From positions 1 through 13,831 of the forward strand of contig DATIKM010000100.1 of assembly GCA_035477595.1 (NCBI GenBank): 13,831 nucleotides of DNA. Reading direction: 5' to 3'. Within the stretch, counting starts at the first letter, position 1, and each line of letters opens with the position of its first letter. This document shows positions 1 to 6,788 of this stretch, piece by piece. Source of the stretch: DATIKM01 sp035477595 (GTDB lineage: Bacteria; Armatimonadota; Chthonomonadetes; Chthonomonadales; CAJBBX01). The notes beneath the pieces are model-generated. The model was given only the letters and a program-made list of their open reading frames with translations. It was not told the origin of the DNA and did no database searches. Made by a program: the position numbers and the translations under genes.

Positions 1-601
1 AGGGCGTGTGGCCATGGACGACCGTTCGGCCCCCGAAGTCGCTGTCGCTCCGGAGGAACTCCTCCCGGATCCACAGGCGCGGGTCCCGACCGCCCGGCCC
101 CGCGTCCATCGTGCCGTCCGGCGGGAGCCCGGCGTGCACGAAGTGGTGGCGCTCCGCGATGTGCTCCATGGTCATGGACCGCAGGAAGGCGAGATGGTCG
201 GCGGGGATGGCCTCCCTCCAGGCGCGGAGCTCCGGCCACTTCAACGGGCGCGCGTCCAGCCCGTAGGACCGCAGAGTCGCCGCGCCTCCGCAGGCCAGCC
301 ACGCCGCAAGCGGCGCCCTGACTGCTGGGCGCTCCGGGCACCCCGGCGCCGACGGATCGCGCGCGTCCAGCGCGTCGAGGAGCAACTGCTCATGGTTGCC
401 GCGCAGGAAGACGGTGTCCGGGTGTTGAGCGCGCAGATCCAGGCACCGGTCGAGGACGCCCCGTGGGTCGGGACCGCGGTCAATCAGGTCGCCCACGAGC
501 ACGAGGCGGGCGGCGCCGAGCAGACCAGCGGCCCGTATCCGGGCGAGCAGGTCCTCCAGCAGCTCCGCCTGCCCGTGCACATCGCCGACGGCGACCAGCA
601 C
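1..601 (-). CDS. PPP-type metallophosphatase (Ser/Thr phosphatase/ApaH-like), 3' end cut by window edge
   Basis: Translation from a GTG at 601 gives 200 residues and runs off the left edge. It carries the full bacterial PPP metallophosphoesterase signature in order: GDVHG (residues 6-10), GDLIDRG (37-43), GNHE (68-71), a later HAG, and HGHTP as the last visible residues (196-200). These Asp, His and Asn residues bind the two catalytic metals in this family, which includes PrpE/PphA-type protein phosphatases and ApaH-type dinucleoside tetraphosphatases. The visible part cannot decide between those substrates. A GGGAGG lies 8 bases before GTG 601, which supports that start; another in-frame GTG at 610 sits too close to it. 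No signal peptide is seen, so it is probably cytoplasmic. The upstream gene on the same strand ends at 919, so this gene probably has its own promoter. Only a short C-terminal part should be missing. Confidence 0.9.
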   Translation of the reverse strand, partial: MLVAVGDVHGQAELLEDLLARIRAAGLLGAARLVLVGDLIDRGPDPRGVLDRCLDLRAQHPDTVFLRGNHEQLLLDALDARDPSAPGCPERPAVRAPLAAWLACGGAATLRSYGLDARPLKWPELRAWREAIPADHLAFLRSMTMEHIAERHHFVHAGLPPDGTMDAGPGGRDPRLWIREEFLRSDSDFGGRTVVHGHTP

Positions 602-918
602 GCGCGCCACCTCCCGTCGCGGCCGACGCGGAGCGCCCGTGCGTGCACAGCGCGGGCTGGGGGCCAGCCTACGGACCGCCGGGCCGACCAACGTGACCGG
701 CGATGGCGCCATTCCACCGCGCCCGTGCGTTTGCCTGCACGCCGTCTGCAAAGCCAGGCTGGCGTGCAACCGCACTCCAGCCGCGGAGTCCGCTGTTATC
801 CGGGCCTGCTCGCGAGGATCAGGGCAGCGGCCGTGGGGTCCCGTCGCGGGTCGAGCCAGGGCTGGCGAGCAGCAGCCCTGCGGGTGCCGGCGCCGACCAC
901 GCGGAATGATGGCGCCAC
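602..918. other. Intergenic region without a recognisable gene
   Basis: About 317 bases lie between the phosphatase start and the end of the SecD-like gene, both on the minus strand. I find no convincing coding frame or tRNA. The region contains a palindromic repeat (725-775). A short direct similarity, GATGGCGCCA followed after a few bases by GCGCCC, occurs at 702-724 and again at 908-929, the second copy overlapping the end of the upstream gene. A promoter for the phosphatase should lie here, but no good -35/-10 pair was found. Confidence 0.5.
725..775. repeat. Two-step palindromic repeat, copy A
   Basis: The inner arms TGCACGCC (736-743) and GGCGTGCA (761-768) pair perfectly around a 17-base loop. 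The outer arms GTGCG (725-729) and CGCAC (771-775) also pair. The element shares TTTGCCTGC (730-738) with the palindrome at 12906-12938 and GCGTGCAAC (762-770) with the palindrome at 12757-12795. This suggests a dispersed REP- or MITE-like family rather than a simple terminator. There is no T-run on either side. Confidence 0.55.
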
Positions 919-1659
919 CTACTGCGCCCTTGATCCATTGCGCTCTTGTGGGCGGTTCACGGCAGCGGCGAGGCGCTCGGCGTCGGCCTTGATCCAGAAC
1001 TGCTCGATCGTGATCGTCCGCACGTTCATGTGGTTGATCATCGGGCAGACAATGATCTCGTCGCCCAGCAGGAACACTAGGCGCTCGCCGTGGTGTCTGC
1101 GCGAGAACTGCCAGTATCTAGAGCGCCCCTCATCGGTCAGGTCCATGTGGACCTTCCAGAAGCTCTCTCCAAAGAGCGGCTCGTAACCCTCCTCCAGTCG
1201 GGCGCCCGTGAAGTGAGCGCCCGTCAGCACCACTGGGCAGACGGCGAGAAGCTCCGAGAGCGGGACGATTGCGCCGCGGCTCACGCGGGACGCGCCGGCA
1301 GGCTGCGGCCGGTCGGCGAACTCGTCCTCCTCCTCGGGGGCGTCCACCGGCTCGGCAACCTCGTCGCGGTAGCGGATCTGCCACGCCCTATTCAGGTTGT
1401 AGGCGCGGTAGCGTGGCTCCCAGCCCGGGCGCTCCCGATCCAGCAGGCCCAGAACCGTCAGCCCGGTGGGGTCCGGCTTCAGAGGGGGCCACTGCACGCT
1501 TGCGAGCCGCGCAGCGTTCACCTGGGCGTAGGCGACCCACGCGATGACGACCACCACCGTCAAGATCACGATGGTGCGCGTTCCCCTCTCGCGCAGGAAC
1601 GGCCTGCGCGCCGCGGGAGCGCCGCCGTCCGGCCGCACTTCGGTCTCCGATGCGCTCAT
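919..1659 (-). CDS. Membrane-anchored protein with SecD periplasmic (P1 head)-like domain
   Basis: This 246-residue protein has one N-terminal membrane helix (about residues 29-45) after a short Arg-containing cytoplasmic tail, so the rest should lie outside the membrane. A Pro/Gly-rich stretch and an acidic stretch (108-117) follow. Residues 143-235 resemble the first periplasmic head domain of SecD: a VVLTGAHFTGARL motif, a helix with LTDEGRSRYWQFSRRH, then LVFLLGDEIIVCPMIN and a final helix with ADAERLAAAVN. Full SecD has six membrane helices; here only the head-like domain with a single anchor is present, so it is not a working SecD on its own. ATG 1659 was chosen because GGAGGGG lies just upstream and the hydrophobic anchor then sits near the N-terminus. 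A promoter fits upstream at 1705-1734. The gene is divergent from the oxidoreductase. The fold assignment is by pattern only and the function is unknown. Confidence 0.75.
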   Translation of the reverse strand: MSASETEVRPDGGAPAARRPFLRERGTRTIVILTVVVVIAWVAYAQVNAARLASVQWPPLKPDPTGLTVLGLLDRERPGWEPRYRAYNLNRAWQIRYRDEVAEPVDAPEEEDEFADRPQPAGASRVSRGAIVPLSELLAVCPVVLTGAHFTGARLEEGYEPLFGESFWKVHMDLTDEGRSRYWQFSRRHHGERLVFLLGDEIIVCPMINHMNVRTITIEQFWIKADAERLAAAVNRPQERNGSRAQ

Positions 1660-1698
1660 TCCCCTCACCCCTCCGCGCGCCGCGCTCTCGCGACGCGC

Positions 1699-1792
1699 CA
1701 ATGCATTGTACACCGCTCTGCGTCTGGCCACCAAGGACGGTGCGCGGCCATAGAGGAATGCGGGGCGCGACGGGAGCAATGAGGGGCATTGC
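1699..1792. promoter_or_regulatory. Two CAATG/CATTG dyads in the divergent intergenic region
   Basis: CAATGCATTG (1699-1708) is a perfect 10-base palindrome. GCAATG (1776-1781), five bases, then CATTGC (1787-1792) repeats the same half-sites with a spacer. Both lie between two divergent genes, and the first overlaps the -10 box of the leftward gene. They could be operator sites; the second could instead be a hairpin in the leader of the rightward gene. Which regulator would bind is unknown. Confidence 0.35.
1705..1734 (-). promoter_or_regulatory. Sigma70-type promoter for the SecD-like gene
   Basis: On the minus strand, TTGGTG (1734-1729) is followed by an 18-base spacer and TACAAT (1710-1705). 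A transcript would start near 1698, about 40 bases before the ATG at 1659. The -10 box overlaps the perfect palindrome CAATGCATTG (1699-1708), so a repressor binding there could block it. Confidence 0.55.
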
Positions 1793-1846
1793 GACTCGCG
1801 CCGCGCAGGCCGAACCCGCGCGCCACACGCCCGAAGGAGCGCTCTC

Positions 1847-3325
1847 ATGACGCACCGGATTTCCCGCCGCCGGTTCCTCGAGGATTCCGCCGCCTTGCTC
1901 GCCATCAGCGCTCTGCCCGTGGCGGCCTCGGCAGGCCAGGCAGGCTCGCGCCGGCGCGTGGGCCCGAACGACACGATCCGCGTCGGATGCATCGGCGTCA
2001 GGGGCCAGGGCTCCAGCCACATCAACGCGTACGCGGGCATGAACGACGCGGTCGTCGCCGCAGTGTGCGACTGCGACACGGCCTTCTTCGACCGCGCGGT
2101 CAGGGCGGTCGAGAGCAGGGGCAAGCCGGCGCCCAAGACATACCAGGACATCCGCCGGCTGCTCGAGGACCCAGAGATCGACGTGGTCTCCGTCGCCACA
2201 CCGAACCACTGGCACGCTCTGGCCGCCATATGGGCCATGCAGGCGGGCAAGGACGTCTACCTCGAGAAGCCGGGCAGTCACAACGTGACCGAGGGCCGGC
2301 GCACCGTGCAGGTAGCGCGCAGGCTCGGCCGCATCTGCCAGATCGGCACGCAGAGCCGGGCCAGCGCCGGGCTACGGGAGGCGATCGCCTTCCTGCACGA
2401 CGGCGGGATCGGCAAGGTGCGGCTCGCGCGCGGGCTCTGCTACAAGACGCGGGCCTCCATCGGCACAGCGGCCGGTCCGCAGGAGCCGCCGGCGACGGTG
2501 GACTACGACCTCTGGCTCGGGCCGGCGCAGCGCAAGCCCGTCCGGCGCAGGCAGTTCCACTACGACTGGCACTGGTTCTGGGACTACGGCAACGGCGACA
2601 TCGGCAACCAGGGCATCCACGAGATGGACAAGGCGCGGTGGGGCCTTGGCAAGCAGACGCTGCCCGCAAGCGTGGTCGCCCTCGGCGGACGCTTCGGCTA
2701 CGTTGACGACGCCGAGACGCCCAACACAATGGTGGCCGTCTTCGACTACGGCGATGCCGACCTCATCTTCGAGGTCCGCGGCCTGGTGAGCAGGCCGCCC
2801 GGCGACGACCGGTCGTGGATCGCGCTGCCCGGCGATGCGCGGCTGGTGGGCAACCTGTTCTACGGGGACAAGGGCGTGCTGGTGATGCCGAGCTACAGCT
2901 CCGCGACCGCGTTCGACAACGACGGCAACCAGATCCGTGCCTTCCGGGGCGGCGGCGACCACCACCGCAACTTCCTTGCCGCCTGCCGCAGCCGCAAGCA
3001 CTCCGACCTGTTCGCGGACTGCGAGGAGGGCCACCTCTCGAGCGCGCTGTGCCACCTCGCCAACCTCTCCTACCTACGCGGCGAGGAGGCCCGGTTCGAC
3101 CGGCGGGTCGCGGCCTTCGACGGCGACAGAGACGCGATCGAGTCGTTCGACCGCTTCGCGGAGCACCTGGCCGCCACGGGCGCGCGGCTCACCGAGGGCA
3201 CATACCGGCTGGGCCGCAAGCTGGCGATCGATGCGCGGCGCGAGCGCATCGCCAACGACCGCGAGGCGAACACGCTCCTCACGCGCGAGTACCGCGCCGG
3301 CTTCGCGGTCCCGGACCGGGCCTGA
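1847..3325 (+). CDS. Tat-exported Gfo/Idh/MocA-family oxidoreductase
   Basis: This 492-residue protein belongs to the NAD(P)-dependent sugar dehydrogenase-like Gfo/Idh/MocA family. The N-terminus has a twin-arginine signal (SRRRFLE, residues 6-12) with a hydrophobic stretch up to about residue 30, so it should be exported folded with its cofactor. The Rossmann nucleotide-binding loop is VGCIGVRGQG (46-55). ATPNHWH (117-123) and EKP (140-142) follow; the EKP lysine is the usual catalytic-site residue. The C-terminal half has the substrate-domain pattern DLWLGPAQRKP and a Trp/Gly/His-rich run at about 240-261 containing GNQGIHEMD. The length is normal for the exported subgroup. ATG 1847 is preceded by GAAGGAG at good spacing. 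The substrate cannot be read from sequence; relatives oxidise sugars or act on glycosides. It is transcribed alone and converges with phoU. Confidence 0.92.
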   Translation: MTHRISRRRFLEDSAALLAISALPVAASAGQAGSRRRVGPNDTIRVGCIGVRGQGSSHINAYAGMNDAVVAAVCDCDTAFFDRAVRAVESRGKPAPKTYQDIRRLLEDPEIDVVSVATPNHWHALAAIWAMQAGKDVYLEKPGSHNVTEGRRTVQVARRLGRICQIGTQSRASAGLREAIAFLHDGGIGKVRLARGLCYKTRASIGTAAGPQEPPATVDYDLWLGPAQRKPVRRRQFHYDWHWFWDYGNGDIGNQGIHEMDKARWGLGKQTLPASVVALGGRFGYVDDAETPNTMVAVFDYGDADLIFEVRGLVSRPPGDDRSWIALPGDARLVGNLFYGDKGVLVMPSYSSATAFDNDGNQIRAFRGGGDHHRNFLAACRSRKHSDLFADCEEGHLSSALCHLANLSYLRGEEARFDRRVAAFDGDRDAIESFDRFAEHLAATGARLTEGTYRLGRKLAIDARRERIANDREANTLLTREYRAGFAVPDRA

Positions 3326-3361
3326 GCGCCGGGGGCCGGGGGCAGGGCGCGCCCATCCGGT

Positions 3362-3378
3362 GCCGAACCCGGCTCGGC
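3362..3378. terminator. Short GC hairpin in the convergent gap between oxidoreductase and phoU
   Basis: GCCGA (3362-3366) and TCGGC (3374-3378) form a 5-bp stem with a 7-base loop, 37 bases after the oxidoreductase stop. The 171-base gap (3326-3496) lies between converging genes and must stop transcription from both sides, but no T-run follows the hairpin on either strand. The gap also contains GCGCAGGCAGG just after the hairpin, similar to part of the palindromes near 12.8 kb. Confidence 0.25.
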
Positions 3379-3496
3379 GCAGGCAGGAACCCATGCGCGC
3401 GAACACGCAGGGGCCGCTCGTGGCGGGTGCGCGGATGCCGCCACGACACCCCGACTGGCGGCAGCCGTAGCGGGCCCCGGCGCGCGGCGGGCAGGC

Positions 3497-4162
3497 TCAG
3501 TCCTTGGTGCGGAGCAGCTCCCCGGTCTCCGCGTAGCTGACGCGCTCGGCGATGTTGCAGGCGTGGTCGGCGGCGCGCTCGAGGTACTTGGCGGCGAAGC
3601 AGAGGTAGACGCCCAGGAAGGCTATTTCCGGGTCGCGCTTGATCTCCGAGATGAGGAAGCTGCGCTGCTGGTGGAAGAGCACGTCGACGGCGTCGTCACC
3701 GTTCACTGTCTCCTGCACCAAGGCCATGTCGCCCTCGGCGAAGGCGCGCACGGCGCTCAGTACGAGCGCGCAGACCATGTCGGCCAGGCGCTGGATGTCG
3801 ATGATCGGCTTGTAGAGGGTCTGGCTCCGGACGAGCCTGCGCCCGATCTTGGCGATGTCGACCGCGTAGTCGGCGATCCGCTCGAGGTCCGCGATCAGCT
3901 TCACCACTGTGCCGACCAGGCGGAGATCGCGGGCCACCGGGGTCTCGAGCGCGATGATCCGGAAGCACTCCATCTCGATCTCGATATCCATCCGGTCGAT
4001 GCGGTCGTCCTTGCGGATCACATCGCGGGCCGCCGCCTCGTCCGGCGCCTGGAGGACGCGGACGGCCTCCCGCAGCATCTCCTCCGAGAGGGCGCCCATC
4101 TCGATAACGCGCTGGCGCAGGGCCTGCAGTTGCTGGTCGAACTGGGTGCGGGTGGCGGGCAT
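3497..4162 (-). CDS. phoU: PhoU phosphate-transport regulator
   Basis: This 221-residue protein has the usual PhoU length and its two repeated three-helix halves. The first metal-binding repeat reads DLERIADYAVDIA (92-104), preceded by the conserved MECFRIIALETPVARDLR region (64-81). The second reads KYLERAADHACNIAE (192-206). PhoU proteins sit at the membrane and link the PstSCAB phosphate transporter to the PhoR/PhoB two-component system, dampening Pho signalling when phosphate is plentiful; some also affect persistence. No pst or pho genes are in the window, so this is an orphan copy, 71 bases downstream of the sugar permease on the same strand. ATG 4162 was chosen because GGAGG lies 9 bases before it and the protein then begins as PhoU proteins do; the frame stays open to 4231, but that extension looks like leader sequence. 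Confidence 0.92.
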   Translation of the reverse strand: MPATRTQFDQQLQALRQRVIEMGALSEEMLREAVRVLQAPDEAAARDVIRKDDRIDRMDIEIEMECFRIIALETPVARDLRLVGTVVKLIADLERIADYAVDIAKIGRRLVRSQTLYKPIIDIQRLADMVCALVLSAVRAFAEGDMALVQETVNGDDAVDVLFHQQRSFLISEIKRDPEIAFLGVYLCFAAKYLERAADHACNIAERVSYAETGELLRTKD

Positions 4163-4233
4163 CGCTCGGCGCCTCCGGGTCAGGTTCTCACCATGATACC
4201 TGAGATGGTTGTCGGGAGGCGGGCGGCCCAAGA

Positions 4234-5550
4234 TCAGGCCCGGCGCCGCCTGCGGCTATCCAGAAGCACCGCACCCAGTATCACCATGCCCAGCACCACC
4301 TTCTGGGCGTAGGCCTCCACTCCGAGCAGGTTCATACCGTTGCGGATGACGGCGATGACGAACGCGCCGATCAGCGTGCCGAACACCCTGCCTTCGCCGC
4401 CGCGGAGGCTGGTGCCGCCCACGACGACCGCCGCGATCACGTAGAGCTCCAGCATCAGCCCGTAGGTCGGCGAGCCCGCCTTGAGCTGGGAGGCGGTGAT
4501 GACGCCGCCCACGCCCGCCATGATCCCTGAGACCAGGTAGACGAACAGCAGCGTGCGCGCCACGGAGATGCCCGACAGCCGCGCCGCCTCGGGGTTGCCG
4601 CCCACCGCGTAGATGCGCCGGCCGATGGCCGTCCGGGTCATCAGCGCGTGGGCCGCCAGATAGAGCACGATCATCAGCGCCACGGCGTTCGGCACCCCGC
4701 CCAGGTCAGCCCCGCGGCCCAGCCAGGTGAACGACGACGGGATGTCGTAGATGGTCTGGCCCTGCGCCACGATGAAGGCTAGGCCGCTCGCGACGAGCAT
4801 CATCGCCAGAGTCGCGATGAAGGGCGGCACCGTGAAGCGCGTGATCATCGAGCCCGAGAAGGCGCCCACCAGCCCGGTGAGGCCGCACGCCGCGATGCTC
4901 GCGATGAGCATCGCCGGGGCGCCGGCGCCCTCGCCGCCCGCAGCTCGAATGAGCCACGCCACGGTCACCGCCGAGAGCGCCAGCAGGCTTCCCACTGCCA
5001 GGTCGATGCCGCCCGTGATGATGACCATCGTCATGCCCACAGCGATGATGGCGATGACGGCCGTCTGGTCGGCCACATTGCGCAGGTTGCCAGGCGAGAG
5101 GAACGCGGAGCGCCAGACGGGCGCAGGCGCGCGCACCTCGAGCCCGGCGAGCGCCGGAACGCCGGCGCGCAGCGCGTCCCAGACGGCCCAGTCGCGCGCG
5201 GCCTGCGTCGCTGCGACCATGCGAGGCGCCGCTCCCCGCGCAGCCAGCGCCTCGACCGCGGCGCGCACCGTCGGCGGGTCGCCCACGACGCTCTCCACAG
5301 GCGGGGCACCGACGCGAGCGGCGGCGCGCGCGAAGGCCTCGACGAAGGCGCGGCCATCCGCGTCGTCCGGCGCGACCACCAGCACGGCGCCCGCGCGGAC
5401 CTCCTCCTGGAGGGCGCGAGCGAGCGACTCGCCGCCCGCGAATCCACCCGGCGACTCGGGGCGCCACGTGGCCCAGGTGAACACCAGGCAGAGCGCCGCC
5501 AGCACGCATGCCATACCGTAGGAGGACCAGAGCCGCTCCAGCCGCGGCAT
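4234..5550 (-). CDS. RbsC-type sugar ABC transporter permease with inserted extracytoplasmic domain
   Basis: This 438-residue inner-membrane permease belongs to the ribose/xylose/autoinducer-2 class. From about residue 150 it matches RbsC: LSPGNLRNVADQTAVI, then VGMTMVIITGGIDLAVGS, several hydrophobic helices, the cytoplasmic-loop motif AVGGNPEAARLSGIS, and VVGGTSLRGGEG near the end. Normal RbsC proteins have about 320 residues. The extra length is an insertion of about 115 residues (31-147) between the first and second membrane helices. It reads like an alternating strand/helix domain (AGAVLVVAPDDADGRAF, then VESVVGDPPTVRAAVEALAA) and should face outside. ATG 5550 overlaps the TGA of the binding-protein gene by one base, so the two are translationally coupled; a GTG at 5553 would add one residue. 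No ATPase gene follows. The permease call is firm; the role of the insert is unknown. Confidence 0.9.
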   Translation of the reverse strand: MPRLERLWSSYGMACVLAALCLVFTWATWRPESPGGFAGGESLARALQEEVRAGAVLVVAPDDADGRAFVEAFARAAARVGAPPVESVVGDPPTVRAAVEALAARGAAPRMVAATQAARDWAVWDALRAGVPALAGLEVRAPAPVWRSAFLSPGNLRNVADQTAVIAIIAVGMTMVIITGGIDLAVGSLLALSAVTVAWLIRAAGGEGAGAPAMLIASIAACGLTGLVGAFSGSMITRFTVPPFIATLAMMLVASGLAFIVAQGQTIYDIPSSFTWLGRGADLGGVPNAVALMIVLYLAAHALMTRTAIGRRIYAVGGNPEAARLSGISVARTLLFVYLVSGIMAGVGGVITASQLKAGSPTYGLMLELYVIAAVVVGGTSLRGGEGRVFGTLIGAFVIAVIRNGMNLLGVEAYAQKVVLGMVILGAVLLDSRRRRRA

Positions 5551-6512
5551 CACCTGAGTGCCGGGTCCCTGTCAGCGTCGGCCTTGCGGTAGAGAGCCGT
5601 GGGGATGAGCGTCTCGGCGGGGAGCTTCTCACCGGCCAGGTGGCGCGCCACCGCCGCCACCGCCATCTGCCCGATGCGATCCGGGAACTGGATCGCGCTC
5701 GCGTGCATGCGGCCCTCGCGGATGGCCTGCTTCGCCTCGGGCTGGCCGTCGAACCCGATCACCACGATCCCCTGGCGACCTTCCTTCTCGATGGCAGCGA
5801 CCGCCCCCAGTGCCGAGGGGTCGTTGATGGCGAAGATGCCGTCGAGGCGAGGGCGCTTCTGCAGGATGTCCTGCGCCGCCCGGTACGCGGAGTCGCGCAT
5901 GCCGCCGCCCGGGAGCTGGGACACGACGCGAATGCCAGGCGTGCCCGCAATGCCCTCCCGGAATCCCCTGGTGCGCTGGATGACCGACTCGACCTCCGGG
6001 TGGTCGATGATCGCCACCGTGCCCTCGCCACCGAGGGCCTCGATCATCCCCTGGGCCGCCAGCTTGCCGCCGGCGAAGTTGTCCGTGGCAATGTGGGACA
6101 CCACCTGTGCGCCGGGGTCCATGCTGGCGATGTCGGCGGTGAAGACCGGGATGCCGGCCTGGTTCGCGGCGCGGATGGATGTCCCCACGGCGCGCGAGTC
6201 CGCCGGGCAGAGGATGATGGCCGCGACGTTGCGCGCCACGAAGTCGTTCACCTGGTTCCTCTGCCGCGCGGCGTCCATGTCGGCGGAGACGATGGAGACC
6301 GTGTAGCCGTGCTTCGCCGCCTCGGCCTCCATGGCATCGCCCATCTCCTTGAAGAAGGGGTTGGCCAGCGTGAGGAGCGAGACGCCGATGACGCCCCTGG
6401 CGGGGGCGGGCGCGTCGGCGCCCTGCGGGCGATCGGGTGCGGCTTCGGGCCCTCCGCGGCACCCTGCGAGTAGGACCAGGAGCAGGGCGGGCAACAACGG
6501 CGAGCGGCGCAT
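5550..6512 (-). CDS. Lipoprotein sugar-binding protein of an ABC transporter (RbsB-like)
   Basis: This 320-residue periplasmic-binding-protein type 1 (RbsB class) has a lipoprotein signal: a hydrophobic N-terminus ending in the lipobox LAGC (15-18), so the mature protein is attached to the membrane by Cys18. A Pro/Ala-rich linker follows, then VIGVSLLTLANPFFKEMGDA, the typical first strand and helix of ribose/galactose-type binding proteins. Later come AAIILCPAD, AGIPVFTADI and GIFAINDPSALGAVAAIE, all class hallmarks. It should deliver a monosaccharide, perhaps ribose, to the coupled permease. ATG 6512 has AGGAGG five bases upstream and gives the best signal peptide; the frame stays open farther upstream without a better start. 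The gap to the upstream nucleoside hydrolase is 276 bases with a strong hairpin, so it may be transcribed separately. The substrate is inferred only from family. Confidence 0.92.
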   Translation of the reverse strand: MRRSPLLPALLLVLLAGCRGGPEAAPDRPQGADAPAPARGVIGVSLLTLANPFFKEMGDAMEAEAAKHGYTVSIVSADMDAARQRNQVNDFVARNVAAIILCPADSRAVGTSIRAANQAGIPVFTADIASMDPGAQVVSHIATDNFAGGKLAAQGMIEALGGEGTVAIIDHPEVESVIQRTRGFREGIAGTPGIRVVSQLPGGGMRDSAYRAAQDILQKRPRLDGIFAINDPSALGAVAAIEKEGRQGIVVIGFDGQPEAKQAIREGRMHASAIQFPDRIGQMAVAAVARHLAGEKLPAETLIPTALYRKADADRDPALR

Positions 6513-6629
6513 GGCGGCCTCCTGAGGGAGCGGTGATGCTGGACACTCCCGTGGCGAGTCTTCGCCGCCGGGAGAGGCGGTTTCCTGCGTAGGCGGGGCG
6601 CCCGCCAGGGCCGGCGCCACGCGCGGGTG

Positions 6630-6664
6630 GCCGCCGTCGCTCCGGCGCTCGGAGCGACGGCGGC
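6630..6664. other. Perfect 14-bp hairpin between nucleoside hydrolase and binding-protein genes
   Basis: GCCGCCGTCGCTCC (6630-6643) and GGAGCGACGGCGGC (6651-6664) are exact reverse complements around a 7-base loop, all G/C-rich. It lies 125 bases after the hydrolase stop and 117 bases before the binding-protein start. No T-run follows on either strand, so it is not a classical intrinsic terminator. It may act as a terminator-like or mRNA-stabilising element that sets different expression of the hydrolase and transporter parts. Confidence 0.6.
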
Positions 6665-6788
6665 GCAGCTCTGGCGGTGGCAGCCCCGCTGCAGCCAGGT
6701 CGCCAAGCCCGCCTCTGCTGGCCCCAACCACGGTGCGCGAATGCGCACTTCGCGACCCTCAGCGCGTGGACTCGGTCGCGCGAACCCG

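Noticed and set aside
8..1186. A 392-codon plus-strand open frame
   Set aside because: It lies opposite the metallophosphatase and the SecD-like gene, both of which carry recognisable motifs on the minus strand. Its translation is Arg/Pro-rich with no family pattern; it is a GC-rich shadow frame.
1660..2250. N-terminal extension of the SecD-like gene up to 2250
   Set aside because: It would run across the divergent promoter region and opposite the Rossmann domain of the oxidoreductase, with unlikely composition; ATG 1659 has a good ribosome site.
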